The translations under genes were made by a program, and so were the position numbers. DNA of 64,000 nt from SHLQ01 sp033344795. Lineage in GTDB: Bacteria; Actinomycetota; Acidimicrobiia; Acidimicrobiales; SHLQ01. The notes under the pieces are model-generated. The model did no database searches, was not told where the DNA came from, and saw only the letters and a program-made list of their open reading frames with translations. This document shows positions 16,733 to 25,192 of this stretch, one piece after another. The DNA lies in assembly GCA_033344795.1 (NCBI GenBank), contig JAWPMS010000001.1, positions 3,968,001-4,032,000 of the forward strand, given 5' to 3'. Numbering within the stretch: position 1 is the stretch's first letter; the number at the start of each line of letters is the position of its first letter.

Positions 16733-18283
16733 TCACAAACTGTTCTCCGGTATCTCGGCTTTCATGCGATCGCGATACTCGTCGAGTTCGGCCAGCACCG
16801 TGTCGTCGAGTTTGGGTTCTTGGTACTCCGAGAGCACCTGTTTGGCCATCGAAAGCCCTCGAGAATTGGCGTCTACACCGCCATTGGCGCTCCAGTTCTC
16901 GAACGCTTCACCGTCCATGAGGTCAGGCATGAAGAAGGCGGTCTCGAAGTTCGCCAGCGTGTGGTTCGTCCCGAGAAAGTGATCTCCCGGCTCGATCTCG
17001 CGTACGGCGGCCATGGCGGGTTCCAGCTCATCCATGTTCACGCCCCGCCCCAGGCGGTACATCATGCGCATCTGCTCGCCATCGAGCATCGCCTTGGCGT
17101 AACTCTGACAGAGGGCGCTCTCGAGATACCCGGTGCTCGACAACACGAAGTTTGCCCCGGCCATGAGCACGCCGTACATGTTTCGCGCCGATTCGTATCC
17201 CGCCTGCGCATCCACCAATTTCGACGAGGAACACCCACCGCTGCATCGCCAGGGAAGCTCGTAGAACCGGGCCAGCTGCCCGACGAGCATGTTGATGTGG
17301 TCGATGTCTGGCGTGCCTGCGAGCGGTGCCCCCGAGTTCATCGCGACCGTGGCCGTCCATTGGCCGTAGACCGCAGGAGAGCCAGGCCGCACGAGCTGCA
17401 TGAACGCCACACCAGCGAGCGCCTCGGCGCTGAGCTGTGCCACGGCACCAACCGTGCTCGCCGGAGTACTGGCTCCACCCAGAACGAAGGGACTGAAGAG
17501 CATCGCCTGGTTGCTGGCCGCGTAGACCTTGACAGCATCGAGCATCGTCTGGTCCCACACCAACGGCGAATTGCAGTTCGCCAGCGAGGTGCTCACGGTC
17601 GTGTCTTTGACCACGTCATGACCAAACGCGATACCCATCATGTGCAGCGATTGTTCTGCACGCGACCGCGACGTGACGGAACCCATCAACGGCTTGTCGC
17701 TGTACCTCAGAAGGCTGTGTGTCATCTCGAGATGCCGATAGGCCACGGGCACGTCCATCGGTTCGCACAACACACCGCCCGTCATGTGCATCGCTGGCTC
17801 CATGTATGCGATTTTGGCGAAGTTGTTGAAGTCCTCGAGCGTCGCGTGTCGCCGACGGTTGTCCATGTCGAGGACGAACGGAGCTCCATAGGCCGGCGTG
17901 AAGACCGTCTTCGTGCCTCCGAGGCTCACCGAACGTGCTGGGTTACGAGCGAGCATCGTGTACTCGGACGGAGCAGTCGAGATCAGCGACATCAGATGTT
18001 CGCGATCGATTCGCACCCGATATCCCTCGACCGTCGCTCCCGCTGCCTTCCACATCTCGATCGACTCGTCGTCGCGGAACTCGATGCCGACTTCTTCGAG
18101 CAGCGTCATCGACGCGTCGTGTATTCGTTCGAGCTGTTCTGGGCTCACGATGTCGAGGTATGGAATGCCTCGGTCGAGTTCGGGAAGCCACTCGACGGTC
18201 TTCGCACTGCGCGCGGCCCGCCGGGCGCTTCTGCCACGTCGCCCAGACGGCGGAGCCGATCCCGCGGTATCGACCTCGGTCAT
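16733..18283 (-). CDS. MttB-family (trimethylamine methyltransferase-like) protein without pyrrolysine
   Basis: The 516-residue protein of the COG5598/MttB superfamily transfers methyl groups from quaternary or tertiary amines to a corrinoid protein. Family features are ILDIVSPEQ-like YLDIVSPEQLERIHDAS, LEEVGIEF, FVLDMDNRRRHATLEDF and CSGGCSSSKLVDAQAGYES. The frame is open throughout, so the amber codon for pyrrolysine found in methanogen MttB is absent. It therefore belongs with the non-Pyl homologs acting on glycine betaine, proline betaine or carnitine. No corrinoid protein or methyl-transfer partner is encoded in this window. The ATG overlaps the lysR stop by one base (TGATG). Confidence 0.9.
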   Translation of the reverse strand: MTEVDTAGSAPPSGRRGRSARRAARSAKTVEWLPELDRGIPYLDIVSPEQLERIHDASMTLLEEVGIEFRDDESIEMWKAAGATVEGYRVRIDREHLMSLISTAPSEYTMLARNPARSVSLGGTKTVFTPAYGAPFVLDMDNRRRHATLEDFNNFAKIAYMEPAMHMTGGVLCEPMDVPVAYRHLEMTHSLLRYSDKPLMGSVTSRSRAEQSLHMMGIAFGHDVVKDTTVSTSLANCNSPLVWDQTMLDAVKVYAASNQAMLFSPFVLGGASTPASTVGAVAQLSAEALAGVAFMQLVRPGSPAVYGQWTATVAMNSGAPLAGTPDIDHINMLVGQLARFYELPWRCSGGCSSSKLVDAQAGYESARNMYGVLMAGANFVLSSTGYLESALCQSYAKAMLDGEQMRMMYRLGRGVNMDELEPAMAAVREIEPGDHFLGTNHTLANFETAFFMPDLMDGEAFENWSANGGVDANSRGLSMAKQVLSEYQEPKLDDTVLAELDEYRDRMKAEIPENSL

Positions 18284-19137
18284 CAGCTGCGGCCTCCAAG
18301 CGATGTGGTCAGCGCATCCCGGAGAGCCCCAAGCACCTCAGGATCACCATCGTTGGCGGTCCGAATCACCTCGCACAGTTCGGGTAGTGGATGATCCGCG
18401 TTGTGGGACCATGTCTTCATCGCACCGGTGAAGTTCCTCGGGTTGAGGGCCGCGATGCCAAGTCCCGCTTCGACTGCGGCCTGCACCCCCGACAACATCG
18501 GGCACTCGAGAACCGTTCGCCATCGCAGCGATCCACGCTTGAGCGACTCCTCCGCCAGATCGAGGTACACGAGGCCCGGGCCGAAAGACACGACCGGAAC
18601 AACCGCACCGGAATCGAAATCGTGATCGACACTCTGCACCCAAACGAGCTGTTCGCGCCAAAGCTCCACATCGTCGGGGCGCACTTCGCTGGCAGGGATT
18701 TGCACGACGGCCAGGTCGACCTCCCCATCGTCGAACCAGTCTCGGACCTCACCGCTCAACTGCACACGAACGTCGAGGCGGATGTGGGGGTACATCCGAC
18801 CGAAACGGCCCAGCACATCTGCGAGCTGCCCGCCGCGGAGGTCTTCGTTGGTCCCCAGCCGAATGACACCCTCGAGATCGCTTCGCGACAGATGGGCGAC
18901 CGCTTCGTCGTGTGCGGTGAGGACCCGATCGGCGTAGTGCAACAAGTCCCGGCCATCGGGAGTGGCCTCGATCTCTTGGCCCCGCTTGACGAGCTCGTGG
19001 CCAACACGCTCCTCGAGGCGTTTGATCTTCCAGCTCACCGCGCTTTGGGTCATCCCCAATCTGGCTGCCGCTTCCGTGAACGTGCCCGTGTCGACCACGG
19101 CCTTCAGGGCTCGCAACGACTCGACGTCTAACTTCAT
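18283..19137 (-). CDS. LysR-family regulator, first gene of the mttB operon
   Basis: The 284-residue LysR protein starts MKLDVESLRALKAVVDTGTF, with HTH AAARLGMTQSAVSWKIKRLE (about 20-40) and a periplasmic-binding-protein-like effector domain thereafter (EGVIRLGTNEDLRGGQL at about 90). ATG at 19137 has GGGAG immediately upstream at good spacing. It heads the operon lysR-mttB-SDR-SDR, each joined by 1-4 base overlaps or short gaps. It also diverges from the DapA-family gene 95 bases away, so it may govern both directions. The effector is unknown. Confidence 0.93.
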   Translation of the reverse strand: MKLDVESLRALKAVVDTGTFTEAAARLGMTQSAVSWKIKRLEERVGHELVKRGQEIEATPDGRDLLHYADRVLTAHDEAVAHLSRSDLEGVIRLGTNEDLRGGQLADVLGRFGRMYPHIRLDVRVQLSGEVRDWFDDGEVDLAVVQIPASEVRPDDVELWREQLVWVQSVDHDFDSGAVVPVVSFGPGLVYLDLAEESLKRGSLRWRTVLECPMLSGVQAAVEAGLGIAALNPRNFTGAMKTWSHNADHPLPELCEVIRTANDGDPEVLGALRDALTTSLGGRS

Positions 19138-19232
19138 GTCTCCCGCTCGTTCCTTGCTGGGTATGCATCGAATCCCGTGTCGTCCATCACGAATCCTACT
19201 ATGACACAGTTTGACACGAGGAGGTGCTTGGC

Positions 19233-20273
19233 ATGACAATCCTTTCTATGGGTACCCCTCGGCAACGTTCATCTACGCAGAAACAACGCGACTTTCGCGG
19301 TGTGATCGTGGCCGTGGCCATGCCGATGACCGATGCGGGAGAACGGATCGATGAGCCGGCCCTGCTCGATCATCTCGACTGGCTTCTCGACGCCGGGGTC
19401 CATGGACTGCTCGTTCTCTCGGGAACGGGCGAGTACGCATACCTACGTCCAGAGGAGAAACGCCGCGTCGTTGAACTCTGTCTCCCCCACATCGACGGTC
19501 GAGTGCCCGTGATGGTGCAGACCTCAGAGATGTCGGTCAGCGACACGGTCCAGTCGTCGAAGCATGCCGTCGACCATGGCGCAGACGCCGTGATGGTGCT
19601 CCCACCATGGTTGGAGAGCCCTTCCGAACGAGGGGTGATGTATCACTACGAGCGGGTCGCCCAAGCGGTGTCGACGGATATTGCGCTCTACAACACACCG
19701 GCGGCAAGCGGTGTCGAGATCACGCCGAGCATGTATCGACAATTGCTCGCGATCGACAACGTTCGTTACATGAAGGACAGCCAGGGCGATCTCAGCCGCA
19801 TCCAGAAACTCGTCGCCATCAGCGAGGGTACGGATGCCCAGGTGTTGTGTGGCGTCGACCCTCTTGCGCCCTATGCCGTGATGGCCGGCGCAGCGGGAAT
19901 GATCTGGGGTTGCGCAAACATCATGCCGCATGAATGTGTGCAGCTCATCGACTTGCTCGACGCTGGCAAGTTGGCCGAAGCGCTCGTTCTATGGCAAAAG
20001 ATGTGGCCGATCAATGCGTTCATGTGGGAGAACGAGGTCGATGTCGGGTTCCTTCCCGGAGTGAAGACGGCAACCGAGATGGTCGGCCGGCGAATGGGGC
20101 CCCTCCGTCGTCCGCAGATGCCCGTGACCGGTTCTGCCCGTCTCGCGATCGAGGCAGGTCTGTCGGCGTTGCCGATCAATGGCGTCGACCGAAGTCGCCT
20201 GAAATGGCGCGAGTGGCAAGACGAACAGGATTGGTTGGTCAAACGAACCGAGACCACGGGGGCGACACGATGA
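19233..20273 (+). CDS. DapA-family lyase (dihydrodipicolinate synthase/N-acetylneuraminate lyase superfamily)
   Basis: The 346-residue Schiff-base class I aldolase has GVHGLLVLSGTGEYAYL (the GTTGE-like substrate loop), IALYNTPAASGVEI with the catalytic tyrosine, and RYMKDSQGDLSR with the Schiff-base lysine. It is longer than DapA (about 290), mainly at the C-terminus. Its neighbours are not lysine-biosynthetic, so a catabolic role is more likely, for example as a 4-hydroxy-pyrroline-2-carboxylate deaminase or a keto-acid aldolase. ATG at 19233 is preceded by AGGAGG (19219-19224), eight bases away. It overlaps the downstream aldehyde dehydrogenase start by four bases. Confidence 0.9.
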   Translation: MTILSMGTPRQRSSTQKQRDFRGVIVAVAMPMTDAGERIDEPALLDHLDWLLDAGVHGLLVLSGTGEYAYLRPEEKRRVVELCLPHIDGRVPVMVQTSEMSVSDTVQSSKHAVDHGADAVMVLPPWLESPSERGVMYHYERVAQAVSTDIALYNTPAASGVEITPSMYRQLLAIDNVRYMKDSQGDLSRIQKLVAISEGTDAQVLCGVDPLAPYAVMAGAAGMIWGCANIMPHECVQLIDLLDAGKLAEALVLWQKMWPINAFMWENEVDVGFLPGVKTATEMVGRRMGPLRRPQMPVTGSARLAIEAGLSALPINGVDRSRLKWREWQDEQDWLVKRTETTGATR

Positions 20274-21925
20274 GTGCGAAGAAGGCACCGGCCAAGAAGA
20301 AGGCTCCAGCCAAACAAAAAGTCCGCAGGACGGTCAAGGAGCGCAGCGACGGCTCCGGCCCCGCGGCGAAAAAGGAGCGCAGCGACGGCTCCGGCCCCGC
20401 GGCGAAAAAGGAGCGCAGCGACGGCTCCGGCCCCGCGGCAAAAAAGAGCCCCGCAGCGAAACTTGCCGCTTCGTTGCACCTACCGTCGGAGGCCTTCATC
20501 GGCGGCCGGCCGGTTCCGTCGGCGAGCGGCAAGACGTTCGCCACAATCAATCCCGCCACCGGCGAGGAGATCACCCAGATCGCCGATTGCGGCGCCGAGG
20601 ACGTCGACCGTGCCGTGATCGCCGCTCGCAAAGCCTTCCATGGCCCATGGAGCCGCATGAGCCCGATGGAGCGCAAGGCACTCATGCAACGCTTCGCGAC
20701 GCTCATCGAATCGCATGCGACCGAGTTGGCCACGATCGAGACGATCGAAGGCGGCAAACCCATCGACGACACGGCCAACATCGACCTGGTGGAGACCATC
20801 GACACCATTCGATGGCACGCGGAGGCTGCGGACAAGATCAACGATCACATCACTCCGTCGGGCCCCGGCGTCGTCTCGATGGTCGTCAAAGAGCCCATCG
20901 GCGTCGTCGGTGTCGTGCTTCCGTGGAACTTCCCGCTCCTCATGGCGGCGTGGAAACTCGGTCCAATTCTTGCGACCGGGAACACGTGCGTGCTGAAACC
21001 AGCGGAACAGACCTCGATCACCTTGCTGCGTATTGCCGAGCTGGCTATCGAGGCAGGTATTCCGGACGGCGTGATCAATGTCGTTCCGGGCTTCGGCCCC
21101 ACCGCCGGCGAGCCACTTGGCCGACACATGGGGGTCGACGCGTTGGCCTTCACGGGGTCCACCGAAACGGGCCGGAGGTTCTTGCACTATTCGGCTGACT
21201 CGAACCTGAAGCGTGTGCTCCTCGAATGTGGCGGCAAGAACCCGTTCGTCGTGATGGCCGATGCGGACGACCTCGACAGCATCGCCGAACATGCGGCCAC
21301 CAGCATCTACTGGAATGGCGGGCAGAACTGTTCGTCCAACTCGCGCTTGATCGTGCATCGCTCCGTAAAGGACGAATTGTTGTCCTTGATTCTCGAGAAG
21401 AGCCGCGACTGGGTTGTTGGCGATCCGCTCGACCCAAACACCCGGATCGGAGCGATGATCGAACCTGCACATCTCGACAAGGTGATGGACAACATCAACT
21501 CTGGTCACGTCGACGGCGCCGACTGCATCTTGGGTGGCCGGCGCGTCCTGCAGGACACCGGCGGCTCCTTCGTCGAACCCACGATCTTCGACAATGTGAA
21601 ACCGAACATGCGCCTCGCCAAAGAAGAGGTCTTTGGGCCGGTGCTGAGCGTCATCGAGTTCGCACAGCCCGAGGAAGGCATCCAGATCGCGAACGACACC
21701 GCATACGGCTTGGCTGCATCCGTGTTCACCTCCGATCTTCGCACTGCACACATCGCAGCCAGGGCCATCAATGCAGGAACGGTCACGGTGAACACCTACG
21801 GCGAGGGCAACGTCGCGACACCGTTCGGCGGGTTCGGGCTGTCGGGGTTCGGCGGTCGTGACAACGGCCTCTGGGCCCATGATCAGTACACCGAACTCAA
21901 GACGATCTGGATCGACCTCGGTTGA
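20270..21925 (+). CDS. Aldehyde dehydrogenase with lysine/alanine-rich repeat-bearing N-terminal extension
   Basis: The 551-residue protein has a 65-70 residue basic head, then a complete ALDH domain. The head begins MSAKKAPAKKKAPAKQKVRR and holds three copies of ERSDGSGPAAKK. The ALDH domain shows VVLPWNFPLLMAAWKLGPIL, LECGGKNPFVV (general base) and NGGQNCSSNSR (nucleophile Cys). The end VNTYGEGNVATPFGGFGLSG and ELKTIWIDL match the PuuC/betaine-aldehyde type acting on amino-aldehydes. The histone-like AKK-rich head is unusual for an ALDH and could bind nucleic acid or polyanions. The start overlaps the dapA-like stop (ATGA). The FAD oxidoreductase downstream suggests an oxidase plus aldehyde dehydrogenase pair. 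Confidence 0.93.
   Translation: MSAKKAPAKKKAPAKQKVRRTVKERSDGSGPAAKKERSDGSGPAAKKERSDGSGPAAKKSPAAKLAASLHLPSEAFIGGRPVPSASGKTFATINPATGEEITQIADCGAEDVDRAVIAARKAFHGPWSRMSPMERKALMQRFATLIESHATELATIETIEGGKPIDDTANIDLVETIDTIRWHAEAADKINDHITPSGPGVVSMVVKEPIGVVGVVLPWNFPLLMAAWKLGPILATGNTCVLKPAEQTSITLLRIAELAIEAGIPDGVINVVPGFGPTAGEPLGRHMGVDALAFTGSTETGRRFLHYSADSNLKRVLLECGGKNPFVVMADADDLDSIAEHAATSIYWNGGQNCSSNSRLIVHRSVKDELLSLILEKSRDWVVGDPLDPNTRIGAMIEPAHLDKVMDNINSGHVDGADCILGGRRVLQDTGGSFVEPTIFDNVKPNMRLAKEEVFGPVLSVIEFAQPEEGIQIANDTAYGLAASVFTSDLRTAHIAARAINAGTVTVNTYGEGNVATPFGGFGLSGFGGRDNGLWAHDQYTELKTIWIDLG
20339..20446 (+). repeat. 3 x 36-bp in-frame tandem repeat inside the aldehyde dehydrogenase head
   Basis: Three consecutive 36-base units (20339-20374, 20375-20410, 20411-20446) each encode ERSDGSGPAAKK. 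Units 1 and 2 are identical at the DNA level, and unit 3 differs by one silent change (GCG to GCA). Such identity indicates recent expansion or ongoing slippage, and the copy number may vary between strains without breaking the frame. Confidence 0.97.
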
Positions 21926-22025
21926 TGTCGTTCGCTTCGCTCACTAACCGAGTTGTTCGCCTTGGGGCTCACAACGTCGCGGTCCGCATACCGGGGTCTC
22001 GTCCGGGCATGTCGAGCGAGAATAT

Positions 22026-23354
22026 GTGTCGAGCGCAATAGTGAGGGTCTCGCATCTTCCGGTCTATGACCAGTCCAACGGGTGGCAGAAGATCTTGCCT
22101 CCGCTGCCAGAGGCCTCCGTCCTCACCGGAGACGTCACCTGCGACTTCCTCGTCATCGGTGGCGGGTATTCCGGCCTCGCGGTAGCGCGGCGACTGGCCG
22201 AGCTGGACCCGTCCTCCTCGATCGTACTGATCGACGGCGATCGAATCGGGAACAATGCAGCGGGTAGATCTTCGGGTTTCGCCATCGACCACGCACACAA
22301 CCTTCGGGCAAAGAGCTTCGCCGACGCCAAGAAGGCAGCGCAGGACGCGATCGCGTTGAACCGAGCCGGACTCGATTGGCTCGATACCACGATCGAACGA
22401 GAACAAATCGATTGCCAGTGGGTCCAGGAGGGCAAGTATCACGCTGCGGCGACGAAGCGCGGTGAGCGAATGCTTGGAGAATTCGCGGCGAGCCTCGAGG
22501 CCATCGATGAGGACCACACGTTGCTCACCAAGTCTGAGTGCGAAGACGTCTTCGGATCCACGTTCTGGACGAAGGCGATTCATGCTCCACACAGCTTCCT
22601 CGTGCAGCCGGCGGCCATGGTCCGTGGGCTGGCCGCAACCATGCCCGAGAACGTCACCGTCTTTGAGAACTCCATGGTCACCGACGTCGAATATGGTCAG
22701 CCCCATGTGGTGCGAACCAATCGAGGTTCAGCCAGCGCTCCCACAATCGTTCTCGCGACGAACGGCTTCACCGAAGGTTTCGGTTTCCTACAGAAGCAGC
22801 TGATCCCATTGATCACCTGGGGTTCGATGACACGCGAACTCTCCGACGCCGAGGCGGACCGCATTGGTGGCGCATCGAGCTACGGCATCATCGCCGCACA
22901 CCCAGCTGGAACGTCGGTTCGCCGAGTCACCAGCCCGAACAACCGGATTCTGGTGCGAAACATCTTCAGCTTCTCCAAACGGTCCGACTTCGTCGGTCGA
23001 AAACACTGGGCGGCAAAGACGCATCGCAAGTCCTTCGAGAACAGGTGGCCGTCCCTGAGCGACGTCCCGTTCGAACACAGCTGGGGTGGGGCGTTGAGCC
23101 TTTCTCGCAATGGCGAACCGGTCTTTGGAGAGCTGCGTCCCAACGTGTACGGAACGGTCGTGCACAATGGCGTGGGCATCGCTCGCGGAACCATCAGCGG
23201 CAAACTTCTCGCAGAGATGATCTTGGGCGAAGACTCCGACCAGCTGGGTCAGATGCTGGCAAAGGGCCGACCGAACGACAATCTTCCCTTTCAAGATCTC
23301 GGCGTACGGATCAACGCTCGAGTTCGCCGGGTCATTGCTGGTCGCGAGGAATGA
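22026..23354 (+). CDS. FAD-dependent amine/amino-acid oxidoreductase (DAO family, PuuB-like)
   Basis: The 442-residue protein has an N-terminal Rossmann motif FLVIGGGYSGLAVARRLAEL (about 40-60) and NNAAGRSSGFAIDHAHN, the latter typical of gamma-glutamylputrescine oxidase-like and D-amino-acid oxidase-like enzymes. The C-terminal NGVGIARGTISGKLLAEMIL is the second FAD-contact block. The start GTG at 22026 is the first usable codon; the ribosome-binding site is weak. It follows the PuuC-like aldehyde dehydrogenase by 100 bases. An oxidase generating an aminoaldehyde or imine for the adjacent enzymes is a reasonable inference, but the substrate (polyamine, D-hydroxyproline or another amine) is undetermined. 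Confidence 0.9.
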   Translation: MSSAIVRVSHLPVYDQSNGWQKILPPLPEASVLTGDVTCDFLVIGGGYSGLAVARRLAELDPSSSIVLIDGDRIGNNAAGRSSGFAIDHAHNLRAKSFADAKKAAQDAIALNRAGLDWLDTTIEREQIDCQWVQEGKYHAAATKRGERMLGEFAASLEAIDEDHTLLTKSECEDVFGSTFWTKAIHAPHSFLVQPAAMVRGLAATMPENVTVFENSMVTDVEYGQPHVVRTNRGSASAPTIVLATNGFTEGFGFLQKQLIPLITWGSMTRELSDAEADRIGGASSYGIIAAHPAGTSVRRVTSPNNRILVRNIFSFSKRSDFVGRKHWAAKTHRKSFENRWPSLSDVPFEHSWGGALSLSRNGEPVFGELRPNVYGTVVHNGVGIARGTISGKLLAEMILGEDSDQLGQMLAKGRPNDNLPFQDLGVRINARVRRVIAGREE

Positions 23355-23363
23355 AACCTCGGC

Positions 23364-24056
23364 TCAGCACCACCGCAAGTCGTGAATTCCGATGACCTGC
23401 GTCGAGGTCCAGTTCGAGATGTCGAAGTAGTTCATGACGACTTGATCGACATCGCTCGGAGCGGTGAACATCAGGTTTGCGAGCGACGAAGAGTTGCCCT
23501 CGCTGGCGACGCCGATCGCACCGTTCGCCCCGACATTGACGACCGATGCGCCCTGCGGCACGAGATCGGCGGCACTCAACGGAACGTTTGCGCCCGCAAG
23601 CGACGCGCTGAACGTGACCGAGTCCTCCCACGAATTGTTCGCACGGTCGACGTCGGTGACTTCGAAGCAGGCTTGCACCGGTTGACTGAACGACATCGTC
23701 AACGCGACCCCGTTGCCATTTCTGGCACCCGACATGCCGAGCGCCATGTAGTCCGAACGTCCGCCGCGCTGACCCGTGCGGATCCTGCCGTTGTAGTTCG
23801 ACAAGAGCAATCCTGTTGATCCACTGAGCGCGAACGACACGACGGTCCCGTCCGTTGCCGTGATCGAAGCTGGCATGGAGGTCGTTGGTGCGATCGTGGA
23901 CCAGTCGAACCGAACCGGGGCAACGCCACAACTCCCGGTCGCGGCAGCGACACGGTCAAGAGTCAACACGCTGGGAGCAACCCAGGCCCCAGCCGCGACC
24001 GCCGACCCGGCGAGCATGTGACGACGCGAGAGGCGAAGCCCCTGATCCGATTCCAT
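23364..24056 (-). CDS. Tat-exported protein of unknown function
   Basis: The 230-residue protein has a twin-arginine leader: LSRRHMLAGSAVAAGAW followed by VAPSVLTLDRVAAATG, with a probable AxA cleavage near residue 36. The mature part is rich in Ser, Asn, Gly and aspartate, with a beta-sheet-like pattern (VSFALSGSTGLLLSNYNG; QACFEVTDVDRANNSWEDS). It resembles secreted jelly-roll domains, but I cannot assign a family. Three cysteines may form a disulfide. ATG at 24056 is chosen; an upstream TTG at 24083 would place nine extra residues before the leader. It converges on the FAD oxidoreductase, nine bases away. Confidence 0.78.
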   Translation of the reverse strand: MESDQGLRLSRRHMLAGSAVAAGAWVAPSVLTLDRVAAATGSCGVAPVRFDWSTIAPTTSMPASITATDGTVVSFALSGSTGLLLSNYNGRIRTGQRGGRSDYMALGMSGARNGNGVALTMSFSQPVQACFEVTDVDRANNSWEDSVTFSASLAGANVPLSAADLVPQGASVVNVGANGAIGVASEGNSSSLANLMFTAPSDVDQVVMNYFDISNWTSTQVIGIHDLRWC

Positions 24057-24160
24057 GGAGGCCCATCGTCGGTTTCCTCCCAAAACTGAGTGGTTTCAGA
24101 CCCTCGAACGACGTTTCCACCCAGGTGTCATCGCCCCCAGGCTTCCAATAGCCTCAATCG

Positions 24161-24874
24161 GTGACCGACTTCTCGTTCGATCGACGTGCTTTCGTCGACG
24201 GGATCACCACCATCTTCCCCCTCGCAATTCCGGGTGTACCGTTCGGCCTCGTGCTCGGGCTGATCATCACCACCAACGACATTGATCCGTGGGCTGGGTG
24301 GTCCTCCTCCTGGTTGATTCTCGCAGGAGCTTCACAGCTGGCCGCGCTGAATCTCATCGCCGATGGAGCGTCCGCTGCGGTGATCATCGTGTCCGTGCTG
24401 CTCATCAATTCGCGCCACATCATGTACTCGGCTGCCCTGCGCCCCAAGTTCGTCGGCATGCCAGCCAAGTTCCGCTACCTGGCCCCGTACTTCTTGATCG
24501 ATCAATGCTTCGCCGTGGCCGACACGGCGCCCGAGCTCGAAGGGTCATCGCTTCGATATCGAATGTGGCACTTCCTCGGATCAGGTGCATTTCTCTGGAC
24601 CATGTGGGTCATTTCTGTTGCGATCGGCATCCTCGTTGGCGATGTGGTCCGAGAGGAGTGGTCGCTCTCGTTCGCTGTGCCCTTGTTGTTCACGGGGCTG
24701 TTGGCGCTGTCGGTGAAGAATCGCCCAGGCCTTGTCGCCGCCATCGTTGCCGGGTCCGTCGCCGTCGTTGGTCGCGATCTCCCCCAAGGCTCAGGTCTGC
24801 TGCTTGGAATCGTCTTGGGCGTGGCGGCCGCTGGCATCGCCGAGGGTCGCCTCGAGAAGGCAAGTGCGCCATGA
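24161..24874 (+). CDS. azlC: AzlC-family branched-chain amino acid exporter subunit
   Basis: The 237-residue membrane protein has the AzlC pattern: GITTIFPLAIPGVPFGLVLG at the N-terminus, WLILAGASQLAALNLIADGA, then VLLINSRHIMYSAALRPKF. The NxRHxxY block is the family signature. Together with AzlD it exports branched-chain amino acids or related compounds. The start is GTG at 24161, with no good ribosome-binding site, so a leaderless transcript is possible. It overlaps azlD by four bases. Confidence 0.93.
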   Translation: MTDFSFDRRAFVDGITTIFPLAIPGVPFGLVLGLIITTNDIDPWAGWSSSWLILAGASQLAALNLIADGASAAVIIVSVLLINSRHIMYSAALRPKFVGMPAKFRYLAPYFLIDQCFAVADTAPELEGSSLRYRMWHFLGSGAFLWTMWVISVAIGILVGDVVREEWSLSFAVPLLFTGLLALSVKNRPGLVAAIVAGSVAVVGRDLPQGSGLLLGIVLGVAAAGIAEGRLEKASAP

Positions 24875-25188
24875 CCTTGTGGCTCACCCTCATCGCGTGC
24901 GGCATCGTCACGTACGCAACACGCGCATCATTCATTGCGTTGGGCGATCGAATGCCGCTTCCACCACCGGTGGAACGCGCGCTTCGTTACGTCGCGCCCG
25001 CCGCCTTCGCCGCCATCGCAGTGCCGTTGGTTCTGGGCGGCGACGGGTTTGCAGAGTTCTCGGCAGACATTCCACGACTTGTGGCCGCATCGGTGGCTGC
25101 GGCAGTCATTGTCAAATGGAAGAACATGCCGTTGAGCCTGGGACTGGGCATGGTTGCGCTCTGGCTTCTGCACTGGGCCGGGTTGTAG
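24871..25188 (+). CDS. azlD: AzlD-family branched-chain amino acid exporter small subunit
   Basis: The 105-residue protein has about four membrane helices. It begins MTLWLTLIACGIVTYATRAS and continues with a short PLPPPVERALRYVAPAAFAA block, both typical of AzlD. ATG at 24871 forms the ATGA overlap with azlC. It is the required partner of AzlC in known exporters. The pair converges on the enolase-superfamily gene with five bases between stops. Confidence 0.92.
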   Translation: MTLWLTLIACGIVTYATRASFIALGDRMPLPPPVERALRYVAPAAFAAIAVPLVLGGDGFAEFSADIPRLVAASVAAAVIVKWKNMPLSLGLGMVALWLLHWAGL

Positions 25189-25192
25189 CGCC

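Noticed and set aside
16733..18283. Pyrrolysine-dependent trimethylamine methyltransferase
   Set aside because: The frame is uninterrupted over the full family length with no in-frame amber codon at the position expected for pyrrolysine.
16721..18394. 557-residue open frame on the plus strand across the mttB gene
   Set aside because: High-GC antisense shadow of mttB; composition is His/Arg/Val-rich and no family is visible, whereas the minus-strand protein matches MttB throughout.
19211..19216. TTGACA as a -35 element for the DapA-family gene
   Set aside because: It lies only about 17-22 bases before the start codon, leaving no room for a -10 and a leader carrying the AGGAGG site.
20339..20446. 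CRISPR-like repeat array
   Set aside because: The 36-base units are contiguous with no spacers and are in frame within a coding sequence.
20480..21880. 466-residue minus-strand frame over the aldehyde dehydrogenase
   Set aside because: Antisense shadow with atypical composition; the plus-strand ALDH is complete.
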